DNA from: CAZHDI01 sp964531285
Lineage (GTDB): Bacteria > Pseudomonadota > Alphaproteobacteria > JAJFIK01
Length of the DNA stretch: 12,170 nt
Direction: 5' to 3'
Assembly: GCA_964531285.1 (NCBI GenBank)
Contig: CAZHDI010000100.1
Span: 1 to 12,170 of the forward strand
Shown: positions 1 to 6,235 of the stretch, one piece after another
How positions within the stretch are numbered: position 1 is the stretch's first letter
Layout of the letters: every line of letters begins with the position of its first letter
Position numbers and translations under genes: made by a program
The notes under the pieces: model-generated
Told to the model about the DNA's origin: nothing
The model's database searches: none
Seen by the model: only the letters and a program-made list of their open reading frames with translations

Positions 1-503
1 AAGCCGCCGAACACCACCGAATGCACCGCGCCGATGCGCGCGCAGGCGAGCATGGCGTAGGTGGCTTCCGGGATCATCGGCATATAGATCGTGACCCGGT
101 CGCCTTTTTTCACGCCGCGTGCCTTCAGCACATTGGCGAAGCGGCAGACATTCTCATACAGCGCGCGATAGGTGATATGCGCGTCGTCCTTGGGGTCGTC
201 GCCCTCCCAGATGATCGCGGTCTGATCCCCGCGCGTCTCCAGATGCCGGTCCACGCAGTTCACGCAGGCATTGAGGGTGCCGTCCGCGTACCACGCGATG
301 GAGACAGTGCCGGGCTCAAAGGACACGTCCGAGACCGTGGTGAAGGGTTTCATCCAGTCCACGCGCTGGCCGACCTCGGCCCAGAAGCCGTCCGGATCGT
401 CCAGGCTGCGCGCGTAAAGGGCCTGATAGCGGGCCTTGTCGACATAGGCGCGCCCGGCCCAGTCATCGGTCACGGGCAGGAGGGTCGGGGACGGCTCGGT
501 CAT
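1..503 (-). CDS. acs: Acetyl-CoA synthetase, N-terminal part (cut by window edge)
   Basis: AMP-forming acetate-CoA ligase, which activates acetate to acetyl-CoA through acetyl-AMP in the cytoplasm. Only the first ~167 residues are present; the family is about 650 residues long, so the adenylation core lies outside the window. The translation contains typical Acs N-terminal segments: DPDGFWAEVG, WMKPFTTV, WYADGTLNACVNCVDRHLE, a QTAIIWEGDDP stretch, then KGDRVTIYMPMIPEA and RIGAVHSVVFGG near the edge. The ATG at 501-503 is preceded by AGGGAG (511-516) with a 7-nt spacer, which supports this start. It is divergent from the creatininase-family gene across 149 nt. The reading frame is intact as far as it can be seen. 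Identification is firm at family level; propionyl-CoA synthetase is a less likely alternative because the WYADGTLNACVNC segment is typical of Acs. Confidence 0.95.
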   Translation of the reverse strand, partial: MTEPSPTLLPVTDDWAGRAYVDKARYQALYARSLDDPDGFWAEVGQRVDWMKPFTTVSDVSFEPGTVSIAWYADGTLNACVNCVDRHLETRGDQTAIIWEGDDPKDDAHITYRALYENVCRFANVLKARGVKKGDRVTIYMPMIPEATYAMLACARIGAVHSVVFGG

Positions 504-556
504 GGCGTTTCTCCCTGGATCGTCCGGCGGGTGGGAGGCGCAGCCTAACGCAAGTC

Positions 557-578
557 GGGCCGGATGCGAATCCGGCCC
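557..578. repeat. Perfect 9-bp-arm palindrome in divergent intergenic region
   Basis: The arm GGGCCGGAT (557-565) is followed by GCGA (566-569) and its exact reverse complement (570-578). Read on the plus strand the loop is GCGA, a GNRA-type tetraloop; read on the minus strand it is TCGC. The element lies between the starts of acs (503, minus) and the creatininase-family gene (653, plus). A conventional terminator is therefore unlikely here. It could be an operator, an mRNA leader hairpin of acs if transcription starts near 600, or a dispersed repeat. No T-tract follows on either strand. Confidence 0.6.
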
Positions 579-608
579 CGCGCCCGCGCCCCGGCGGCGC
601 TAATCATG

Positions 609-614
609 TAAAAT
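609..614 (+). promoter_or_regulatory. Candidate -10 element upstream of creatininase-family gene
   Basis: TAAAAT matches the sigma-70 -10 consensus TATAAT at five of six positions. It lies in a short AT-rich patch (about 601-630) inside otherwise very GC-rich DNA, 39 nt before the start codon. No convincing -35 hexamer is seen 16-18 nt upstream, so the call is weak. The same patch could serve the divergent acs gene. Confidence 0.25.
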
Positions 615-652
615 ACCGGTTTGATCACTGGCCTAACCAAGGAGCGCGCGCC

Positions 653-1405
653 ATGCAATTGCATCACCTGTCCTGGCAGGAGGTCGAAGCCTATCTGACC
701 CGCTCGACCGGGATCGTCATTCCCATCGGCTCGACCGAGCAGCACGGGCCCAACGGCCTTTTGGGCACCGATGCGATCTGCCCCGAGGTGATCGCCCGGG
801 CCGCGGGGGAAAGCGCGGAGTTTCTGGTCGGCCCCACCTTCAATGTCGGCATGGCCCAGCATCATCTGGCGTTTCCGGGCACGATTGCGCTGCGCCCCTC
901 GACCATGATCGCGGCGCTGCGGGACTGGATCACGTCCCTGCGCCGGCACGGCTTCACGCACATCTATTTCATCAACGGCCATGGCGGGAACAGCGCGACG
1001 ATCTCGGCGGCGTTTTCGGAAGTCTATGCCGAGACCAGCCTGGCCCGGGCCGAGGATGGCGGCGGGATGAGCGGGCTGCGGCTGCGCCAGATGAATTGGT
1101 GGGACCTGGCCGGCGTGGAGGCGCTGTCGCGCAAGCTGTTCCCGGTCGGGCTCGGCGCCCATGCCACCCCGGCGGAAGTGGCGATCACCTATCATGCCTA
1201 TCCCCAGGCGCAGAAACGGGTCGCGATGACTCCGAAAGTCGCCCCCATCGGCCCAATTCGCGATGCGATCGATTATCGCCGCCAGTTTCCCGACGGGCGG
1301 ATCGGGTCGGATCCCTCGACGGCGACCCCGGAGGCGGGCGATGCGCTTGTCAAAGCGGCGGTGCCGGCTTTGATAGCGGATTTTCGCAGTTTCCTTGAGA
1401 CTTGA
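653..1405 (+). CDS. Creatininase-family amidohydrolase
   Basis: A 250-residue cytoplasmic metalloenzyme of the creatininase/creatinine amidohydrolase family, whose members hydrolyse cyclic amides and formamides or act on peptides. The N-terminal motif PIGSTEQHGPNGLLGTDA carries the expected metal ligands Glu29, His31 and Asp40. INGHGGN supplies His110, and the GAHATPAEVA segment (about 168-177) supplies His170 and Glu175. Creatininase itself, as I recall, has a Glu two residues after the histidine of the NGH motif; here that residue is Gly112, as in other subgroups such as MftE- and ArfB-like proteins, so creatinine is probably not the substrate. The start is supported by AAGGAG at 639-644, 8 nt before the ATG. 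Length is normal for the family. No mycofactocin or riboflavin/F420 genes are nearby, so the substrate cannot be inferred. The DUF3667 gene follows after 42 nt and may be co-transcribed. Confidence 0.9.
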   Translation: MQLHHLSWQEVEAYLTRSTGIVIPIGSTEQHGPNGLLGTDAICPEVIARAAGESAEFLVGPTFNVGMAQHHLAFPGTIALRPSTMIAALRDWITSLRRHGFTHIYFINGHGGNSATISAAFSEVYAETSLARAEDGGGMSGLRLRQMNWWDLAGVEALSRKLFPVGLGAHATPAEVAITYHAYPQAQKRVAMTPKVAPIGPIRDAIDYRRQFPDGRIGSDPSTATPEAGDALVKAAVPALIADFRSFLET

Positions 1406-1447
1406 GGTGTAAACTCACATCTTCGCAAGAAACGGGGTCAAGGGGCG

Positions 1448-3238
1448 ATGACGGGCGTGAGCGCAGAACCGGACGATCCGGCGGTCACCGAGCGTCCGCG
1501 CGCCTGGTGGCAGGTTTGGCGCTATCTGCCCGATTGGAGCGATCACGACCGCTCGGCCCAGGACCTCGGGCTCGACACCGCCCATGACAACGAAGCCTGC
1601 CTGAACTGCAAGACGCCGCTCACCGGGCCGTTCTGCCATGTCTGCGGCCAGCGCGACGACGATTTCCGGCGCCCGTTTCTGTCGCTGTCGAACGAGCTTC
1701 TGGCCGACACCTTCCAGTGGGACTCGCGCATTTTGCGCTCGGTCGTGCCGTTCCTGGTGCTGCCCGGCACAATGACCCGGGCGTTCATGTCCGGTCATCG
1801 CGGCCATTACGTCACGCCGCTGCGCCTCTATATCGTGGTCAGCCTGCTGTTCTTCACCCTGCTGACCTTTTCCAATGTCGCGATCCTTAAATTCGAGGTG
1901 CGCGGCATCGCCGAGGTCATCGAGAACGCCGTCAACGATACCGGCGTGCCCCGGCCGCCCACCGCGCCCGGTGCAGTCGCGAGTGCAGCCGGATACGGGT
2001 TCGGCCTCGCGGGCCCTTTGAGTGTCGACTTTAGCGGCGACGATGACGCGTCGGCGGGAGGCCGGGATCCGTCCGCGCTCAGTTGGGACGACATCGCCGA
2101 TCTGCCGGCGGATCAAATGGGTGAGGCGATCCGGCAGCGGGTCGAACAGGATCTTGCGGCCAGTGAGGCCAGGCGCGTGCACAAGGAGAACGAGCGCGCG
2201 CGCATTGCAAATGAACGGATCCGTATCGCAAATGAGCGGGCCCGGATGGAAAACGAGCGCGTGCGTCTCGAGGCGGAGGTCGAACGGGCGCGGCTGCAAG
2301 CGGAAGCACGCCGTCAGGCCCGGGAGAGCCGGCACCGTCTTCTGGGCCCCGATGGTGCGGAGCTGTCCGCCTTCGACATGTCCGATCCCTCCAAGGACGA
2401 CCCCCAGGAAGATCCCCAGGACGACCCCAACGAAGATCCCGAGGGCGCCGATGCGCGGGCCGAGCTTGAAGCCCAGATCGAGGCCGAGGCCCTCACGGAG
2501 GCCGAAAAAGCCCGGCAGCGAGCCGAGGAGCAAGTGCGCGAGCTTGAGGGGCGGGGCATCCCGGTGCCGCCGCCCGCTCCCACCCCGGAATCGCCCGGTC
2601 CGCCGGACGGCGAGGAGGACGGCCTTAATTTTCAGATCGAGGACTTTGAAAACGTCCAATTCCGTCTTCGCATGTTCGCGCGGATCAATGAGGCGGACGC
2701 GCCCAACGATCAAATCTCAGAAGAGGTGATCGAACGCATTCTCAGTAACAGCGATGCCAATGGCGAAGCGCGCGTCTTGGGCGAACGGGTGTTTCAGGCG
2801 ATCAATCTGGCGCTGGCCGACCCGCGTGTGTTCAACCGGATCATGAATGAGTGGCTGCCGCGGGTGATGGTGATCCTGGTGCCGCTTCTGGCGTTCCTGC
2901 TGGCGATCCTGTACGGGCGCAAGAAAGGGCTCAAGAAGCGGGTCTATTTCATCGACCACCTGGTGTTCTCGTTCCACTTCCATGCCTTCATCTTTTTCCT
3001 CATGGCACTGGGCGTGGTGAAGGCGACCTATGTGGGCGATGTGATCGACGGGTCCACGACGGGACTGTTCTTCCTCACGGTCATCGCGGCCTATTTGTTC
3101 ATCGCCATGAAGCGGGTCTACGAGCAGGGCTACATCAAGACAACACTGAAATTCGCGTTCCTCGCGGTCACGCTCCTGACGCTTTATGTCTCTGTGATCG
3201 TGTCGATCTCGATCTACGGTCTTTTGATGCAGGCGTGA
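1448..3238 (+). CDS. DUF3667 membrane protein with coiled-coil and Asp-Pro insertion
   Basis: A 596-residue membrane protein of unknown function. The N-terminus is soluble. A zinc-ribbon-like motif follows (C51-x2-C54-x8-C63-x2-CGQ), then the DUF3667 signature (FLSLSNELLADTFQWDSRILRS, about 77-98; PG near 106; GHRGHYVTPLRLYIVVS, about 116-132). The first membrane helix is about 126-147. Residues ~150-465 form a large insertion: Gly/Asp-rich linker, Arg/Glu-rich helix (~225-297) with four heptads, Asp-Pro repeats (317-332), a second charged helix (~335-368), a Pro-rich hinge (~370-390) and a mixed region. Hydrophobic helices at about 470-490, 503-525, 537-555 and 566-592 end the protein. If the cysteine motif is cytoplasmic, one membrane crossing would place the insertion in the periplasm; this is inferred. 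ATG1448 has AGGGG only 2 nt upstream; the in-frame GTG at 1457 would have an 11-nt spacer and is a real alternative. Function is not known. Confidence 0.85.
   Translation: MTGVSAEPDDPAVTERPRAWWQVWRYLPDWSDHDRSAQDLGLDTAHDNEACLNCKTPLTGPFCHVCGQRDDDFRRPFLSLSNELLADTFQWDSRILRSVVPFLVLPGTMTRAFMSGHRGHYVTPLRLYIVVSLLFFTLLTFSNVAILKFEVRGIAEVIENAVNDTGVPRPPTAPGAVASAAGYGFGLAGPLSVDFSGDDDASAGGRDPSALSWDDIADLPADQMGEAIRQRVEQDLAASEARRVHKENERARIANERIRIANERARMENERVRLEAEVERARLQAEARRQARESRHRLLGPDGAELSAFDMSDPSKDDPQEDPQDDPNEDPEGADARAELEAQIEAEALTEAEKARQRAEEQVRELEGRGIPVPPPAPTPESPGPPDGEEDGLNFQIEDFENVQFRLRMFARINEADAPNDQISEEVIERILSNSDANGEARVLGERVFQAINLALADPRVFNRIMNEWLPRVMVILVPLLAFLLAILYGRKKGLKKRVYFIDHLVFSFHFHAFIFFLMALGVVKATYVGDVIDGSTTGLFFLTVIAAYLFIAMKRVYEQGYIKTTLKFAFLAVTLLTLYVSVIVSISIYGLLMQA
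2189..2272 (+). repeat. Four 21-bp in-frame repeats coding NERxRxx heptads
   Basis: Four consecutive units code NERARIA, NERIRIA, NERARME and NERVRLE (residues 248-275 of the DUF3667 protein). The DNA units differ at many synonymous and some non-synonymous positions (AAC/AAT, GAG/GAA, CGC/CGG), while Asn-Glu-Arg and the fifth-position Arg are kept in all four. This suggests an older duplication under selection for the protein pattern. It is predicted to be helical: either coiled coil or a charged single alpha-helix, since the hydrophobic positions are only partly filled. Confidence 0.85.
2396..2443 (+). repeat. Four 12-bp units coding [DE]DP[QNE], in a 24-bp duplication
   Basis: The units code DDPQ, EDPQ, DDPN and EDPE (residues 317-332 of the DUF3667 protein). 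Units 1 and 3 share GACGACCCC, and units 2 and 4 share GAAGATCCC. The array is therefore best read as a 24-bp duplication with 21 of 24 bases identical. The acidic, proline-punctuated segment is probably extended and might bind a divalent cation such as calcium, which is speculative. Confidence 0.85.
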
Positions 3239-3243
3239 TACCC

Positions 3244-3274
3244 ATCCGCATTGATCGGAACCGACGACGCGGAT
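3244..3274. terminator. Possible bidirectional stem-loop between convergent genes
   Basis: ATCCGC (3244-3249) pairs with GCGGAT (3269-3274), with an inner TCG/CGA stem (3255-3257 with 3262-3264). It lies in the 41-nt gap between the convergent stop codons of the DUF3667 gene (3238) and the EVE gene (3280). Neither strand has a proper U-tract after it, so this is a weak terminator candidate chosen mainly for its place. Confidence 0.3.
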
Positions 3275-3279
3275 TGAAA

Positions 3280-3693
3280 TTACAGCCCCGCCATGGTGCA
3301 TATCTTTTTCCACTGATCGTCCGAGACCGGCGTGACCGAGAGGCGCGACTGGCGCACCAGCGCCATGTCCTGGAGGTCCGGCTCGGCCTTGATCTGCGCG
3401 AGCGTCACAGGCTCCGGCACCGGCTTGACGGCTTTGACGGTCACCATGCCGAAGCGCCCGCTCTCGTCGGTCGGGTCCGGATGGAACTCCTTGATCACTT
3501 CCACGATGCCGACGACGCGTTTTTCGTCAACCGAGTGGTAGAAGAATCCCCGGTCGCCTTTTTTCATGGCTTTCATATTGTTGGCGGCCTGATGATTCCG
3601 TACGCCGTCCCAACCTTCGCCTTTGGCGCCCTTTTTTATCTGGTCGTCCCAGGACCAGGCGCCGGGTTCGGATTTGAAGAGCCAATATGCCAT
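3280..3693 (-). CDS. EVE-domain protein
   Basis: A 137-residue soluble protein made almost wholly of one EVE domain (formerly DUF55), the fold of human thymocyte nuclear protein 1, related to PUA and YTH folds. EVE domains are known or proposed to bind modified bases in DNA or RNA. Visible family features: the N-terminal YWLFKSEPGAWSWDD, WDGVRNHQAANNM (Trp28, Arg32, Asn33), GDRGFFYHS (46-54), GIVEV (62-66), and the late VRQSRLSVTPV (113-123). The stop of the YciI-like gene is 4 nt before this ATG, so translation is likely coupled; AGGA lies about 11 nt upstream. It is the last gene of the minus-strand cluster and faces the DUF3667 gene. The neighbours are housekeeping genes rather than restriction or defence genes. 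A role in binding modified RNA or DNA is inferred from the fold only. Confidence 0.92.
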   Translation of the reverse strand: MAYWLFKSEPGAWSWDDQIKKGAKGEGWDGVRNHQAANNMKAMKKGDRGFFYHSVDEKRVVGIVEVIKEFHPDPTDESGRFGMVTVKAVKPVPEPVTLAQIKAEPDLQDMALVRQSRLSVTPVSDDQWKKICTMAGL

Positions 3694-3697
3694 CGAA

Positions 3698-3991
3698 TTA
3701 TCGGTCCTCGGGATTGTTGATCAGCCATTTCCAGGGGCGGATGTCGGTTTTCGCGAACAGGCCCGCGCGGGCATAGGGGTCGAGCGCGGCGAAGCTCTCG
3801 GCCTCGGCCCGGTTTGCCGCCTCGATGACCAGCATGGAGCCGACGGACCGGACGCCGTCATCGCTCACCAGCGGTCCCGCGATTTTCACGCGCGCGCCGG
3901 CTTCGGCGATGAAGTCGAGATGTGCGGAGCGGGTCTTCTGGCGCAGGTCTTCCTTGCCGGGATGATCTTCGCAGATAAGGACATACAGCAT
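3698..3991 (-). CDS. YciI-like protein
   Basis: A 97-residue single-domain protein of the YciI-like family (ferredoxin-like alpha+beta fold). No general physiological role has been assigned. Features: N-terminal strand MLYVLICEDHPG, then RQKTRSAHLDFIAEAG with the family histidine (His24), then VKIAGPLVSDDG, a GSMLVIEAANRAEAESFAALDPYARAGLF segment, and a C-terminal RPWKW typical of the family. The start is supported by GGAGA about 6 nt upstream on the minus strand. It begins 21 nt after the gpsA stop and ends 4 nt before the EVE start, so it is probably part of the same transcript. The gpsA-YciI-EVE order is, from memory, common in Alphaproteobacteria; its reason is not known. Confidence 0.9.
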   Translation of the reverse strand: MLYVLICEDHPGKEDLRQKTRSAHLDFIAEAGARVKIAGPLVSDDGVRSVGSMLVIEAANRAEAESFAALDPYARAGLFAKTDIRPWKWLINNPEDR

Positions 3992-4012
3992 GAGCGGTCT
4001 CCGGGCGGGGGG

Positions 4013-5011
4013 TTATTCGGTCCGGAACGGACGATTGAGCAGATTGTCGATGGCGGCGTCGATGCCGAGGCTGCCCCTGAGCACGTCGGCGACCGCCCGG
4101 GCAATGGGCATCTCGACGCCATGCCGGCCCGCCAGCGTCTCGACGGCCTGGGCGGTATACGCCCCTTCGGCGACCCCGTGTCCGGCATCGAGCGCGTCGC
4201 GCAGGGTGAGCCCCTCGCCCAGGGCCTGACCGAGAGCGTTGTTGCGCGACATCGGTGAGTTGCAGGTGAGCACGAGATCGCCGAGACCGGACAGGCCCGC
4301 CAGGGTCTCGGTCCGCCCGCCCATGGCGATGCCCAGACGGGTCATTTCGGCAAACCCGCGCGTTGTGAGGGCCGCGCGGGCGCTGGTGCCCAGCTTACGG
4401 CCGTCGACAATGCCGCAGGCGATGGCGAGGACATTCTTGACCGCCCCGCCGATCTGGGCGCCGATCATATCGGCCGAGGCGTAGGGCCGGAAGGTTGGAA
4501 TGCCGATGATACCGCTCAGACGCTCCGCCTCCGGAAGATCGTCGGCCGCAAGGGTGATCGCGGTGGGCAGGCCGCGCGCCACATCGGCGGCGAAGCTGGG
4601 ACCCGACAGGATCGCCGGGCGGGCCTGGGGCAGGGCGGCGCGGGCCGCGTCGCTCATCAAGGTCGCGGTCGCGGTCTCGATACCCTTGGCGCAGATGACA
4701 AGCGCGGTGTCCGGCGCCACATCGGGCGCCATCCGGGTCAAAACCTCGCGGGTTACTTGAGCCGGGACGGCGGATAGGATCACCCGGGTGCGTGCCACCT
4801 CGTCGATGGCGCCGGTGGCGCGGATGGTGTCGGGCAGGCTGACGCCGGAGAGATAATCCGGGTTCTCGTTGCGCCCGTTGATCGCGGCAATGACCGCCGG
4901 CTCACGCACCCACAAAAGGGGGCTGAGCCCGGCGCGCGCGACCACCGTCGCCAGGGCCGTGCCCCAGGCGCCGCCGCCCAAAATGCCGATGGTCGAGACC
5001 CCGTCCGTCAT
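4013..5011 (-). CDS. gpsA: Glycerol-3-phosphate dehydrogenase [NAD(P)+]
   Basis: Reduces dihydroxyacetone phosphate to sn-glycerol-3-phosphate in the cytoplasm, giving the backbone of phospholipids. At 332 residues it is full length. The Rossmann dinucleotide motif GILGGGAWGTALA is at residues 9-21. ICAKGIE has the conserved Lys109, SGPSFAADV lies near 136-144, and GAVKNVLAIACGIVDG has the catalytic-type Lys192. SGLGDLVLTC has Asp245, and SRNNALGQ (255-262) is the substrate-binding loop. The start at 5011 is fixed from upstream by an in-frame TAG two codons earlier. No good Shine-Dalgarno sequence precedes it (only GGAT close to the ATG). Just upstream is a 16-codon mini-ORF in the same frame that ends 3 nt before this ATG, which suggests reinitiation or coupling. 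Confidence 0.97.
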   Translation of the reverse strand: MTDGVSTIGILGGGAWGTALATVVARAGLSPLLWVREPAVIAAINGRNENPDYLSGVSLPDTIRATGAIDEVARTRVILSAVPAQVTREVLTRMAPDVAPDTALVICAKGIETATATLMSDAARAALPQARPAILSGPSFAADVARGLPTAITLAADDLPEAERLSGIIGIPTFRPYASADMIGAQIGGAVKNVLAIACGIVDGRKLGTSARAALTTRGFAEMTRLGIAMGGRTETLAGLSGLGDLVLTCNSPMSRNNALGQALGEGLTLRDALDAGHGVAEGAYTAQAVETLAGRHGVEMPIARAVADVLRGSLGIDAAIDNLLNRPFRTE

Positions 5012-5014
5012 GAT

Positions 5015-5065
5015 CTATCCATACCACAGTTGGCCGAGCCGGCCGTGGGTCAGTACACCGATCAT
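5015..5065 (-). CDS. 16-codon mini-ORF bridging tsaD and gpsA
   Basis: On the minus strand, ATG at 5065-5063 overlaps the tsaD stop as ATGA and is preceded by AAAGGAG with AGGAG at 5073-5077 and a 7-nt spacer, among the best ribosome sites in the window. It codes MIGVLTHGRLGQLWYG and stops with TAG at 5017-5015; gpsA begins after only three more bases, in the same frame. A short stem (GGCCG/CGGCC, 5032-5044) lies within it. The likely role is a leader or coupling ORF that delivers ribosomes to the poorly initiated gpsA start. Alternatives are a nonsense-interrupted N-terminal extension of gpsA, or chance. Expression is unproven. Confidence 0.45.
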   Translation of the reverse strand: MIGVLTHGRLGQLWYG

Positions 5066-6168
5066 GAGCGGGCTCCTTTGGCGCCGGCGCGCGGTTCCAT
5101 GGCCGGGGCGGCATCGTCGAGCGGCCAGCGCGGACGGGCAGGGTGCCCCAGGGCATCGGTCTGACCGAGGCTCAGGCGTTCGATCCCGGCCCAGGCGATC
5201 ATCGCGCCATTGTCGGTGCACAGCCGGGCGGGCGGGACGGCCAGACGAAACCCTTTTTCCCGGCACAGATCGCTCAGCGCGTCCCGAATGGCGGTGTTCG
5301 CCGCGACCCCGCCCGCGACCACGAGGGTGGGGTCGTCCGGTGCGGTGCGGGCGGTCATCATGGCCATGGCGTTGGCCGTGCGGGCCTTGAGCGACTCGGC
5401 CACGGCGGCCTGAAAACTGGTGCACAGATCGGCGATGTCCCGGTCCGACGGGCGCTGGAGGCTCTCGACGGCATGGCGCACGGCCGTCTTGAGGCCCGAG
5501 AAGGATAGGTCCGCGCCGGGGCGGGCGATCATGGGCCGGGGCAGATCGAAGCGCGCGGCATCGCCGGTGCGCGCGGCCCGTTCCACCGCCGGGCCGCCGG
5601 GATAGCCCAGGCCCAGAAGCTTGGCGGTCTTATCGAAAGCTTCGCCCACCGCATCGTCGATGGTGGTCCCGAGCCGCGCATAGGCGCCGGGCCCCTCGAC
5701 GCTGAGCAATTGGCAATGGCCGCCGGAAATCAGCAACAGGAGGTAAGGGAAGGCCACCGGTTCGGTCAGCCGGGCCGATAGGGCATGGCCTTCCAGATGG
5801 TTGATGCCCAGGAACGGGCGGTCATGGGCGAAGGCGATGGCCTGACCGGACATCAGACCGACCAGCACCCCGCCGATCAGCCCCGGCCCGGCGGTCGCGG
5901 CCACCGCGTCCAGGTCGCCAAAGCCGATGCCGGCGTCGGCCATGGCCCGGGCGATGATCGCGTCGATGGCTTCGATATGCGCGCGGGCCGCGATTTCAGG
6001 CACCACGCCGCCATAGGGCGCGTGTTCGTCGAGCTGACTGAGCACCACATTCGACAGAATCCCCGGCGCCGATCCGGCGGAAAATCCGTCCGGATGACCG
6101 CGTACCACGGCCGCGGCGGTCTCATCGCAGCTCGTTTCGATGCCGAGAACGGTCAATTCAGAGGACAC
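5062..6168 (-). CDS. tsaD: tRNA N6-threonylcarbamoyladenosine (t6A) transferase TsaD
   Basis: Catalytic subunit of the t6A synthesis complex (TsaB, TsaD, TsaE), which moves threonylcarbamoyl from its adenylate to A37 of tRNAs that read ANN codons. At 368 residues it is slightly longer than E. coli TsaD, with a Pro/Ala-rich C-terminal extension (about 343-368). Motifs: GIETSCDETAAA (9-20), the metal-binding INHLEGH with His124 and His128, LISGGHCQLL (146-155), GTTIDDAVGEAFDKTAKLLGL (167-187), VVAGGVAANTAIRD (283-296), and CTDNGAMIAWAG with metal ligand Asp319. The start is GTG at 6168, with AGGA about 8 nt upstream. It is divergent from hemC across 95 nt and is the first gene of the minus-strand cluster. 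Its stop overlaps the mini-ORF ATG. Confidence 0.97.
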   Translation of the reverse strand: MSSELTVLGIETSCDETAAAVVRGHPDGFSAGSAPGILSNVVLSQLDEHAPYGGVVPEIAARAHIEAIDAIIARAMADAGIGFGDLDAVAATAGPGLIGGVLVGLMSGQAIAFAHDRPFLGINHLEGHALSARLTEPVAFPYLLLLISGGHCQLLSVEGPGAYARLGTTIDDAVGEAFDKTAKLLGLGYPGGPAVERAARTGDAARFDLPRPMIARPGADLSFSGLKTAVRHAVESLQRPSDRDIADLCTSFQAAVAESLKARTANAMAMMTARTAPDDPTLVVAGGVAANTAIRDALSDLCREKGFRLAVPPARLCTDNGAMIAWAGIERLSLGQTDALGHPARPRWPLDDAAPAMEPRAGAKGARS

Positions 6169-6216
6169 AAGCGTTTTCCTGGCGCCGTTTTGGCGATAAA
6201 CACGGGGATCGGGCCA

Positions 6217-6235
6217 GCGCGGGCTCTTCCCGCGC
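6217..6235. promoter_or_regulatory. GC-rich hairpin in the tsaD-hemC divergent region
   Basis: GCGCGGG (6217-6223) and CCCGCGC (6229-6235) form a perfect 7-bp stem around a 5-nt loop (CTCTT). The hairpin lies 28 nt before the hemC ATG in the 95-nt region shared with the tsaD start. It could fold in the hemC leader or act as a palindromic binding site. No clear -35/-10 pair could be assigned to either gene in this gap. Confidence 0.4.

Noticed and set aside
545..1195. Minus-strand open frame (216 codons) opposite the creatininase-family gene
   Set aside because: No recognisable domain. The plus-strand gene carries all the metal-binding motifs.
2189..2443. Tandem repeats considered as a CRISPR array or mobile-element end
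   Set aside because: The units are contiguous without spacers, keep the reading frame and code a regular protein pattern.
1415..2713. Long minus-strand open frame (432 codons) opposite the DUF3667 gene
   Set aside because: It mirrors the repeats of the opposite strand, has no recognisable domain, and is expected in GC-rich DNA where stop codons are rare. The plus-strand frame has a family signature and membrane helices.
3280..3693. EVE-domain gene considered as part of a restriction or phage-defence island
   Set aside because: The neighbours are core housekeeping genes with no nuclease, methylase or helicase nearby, so there is no support for a defence role.
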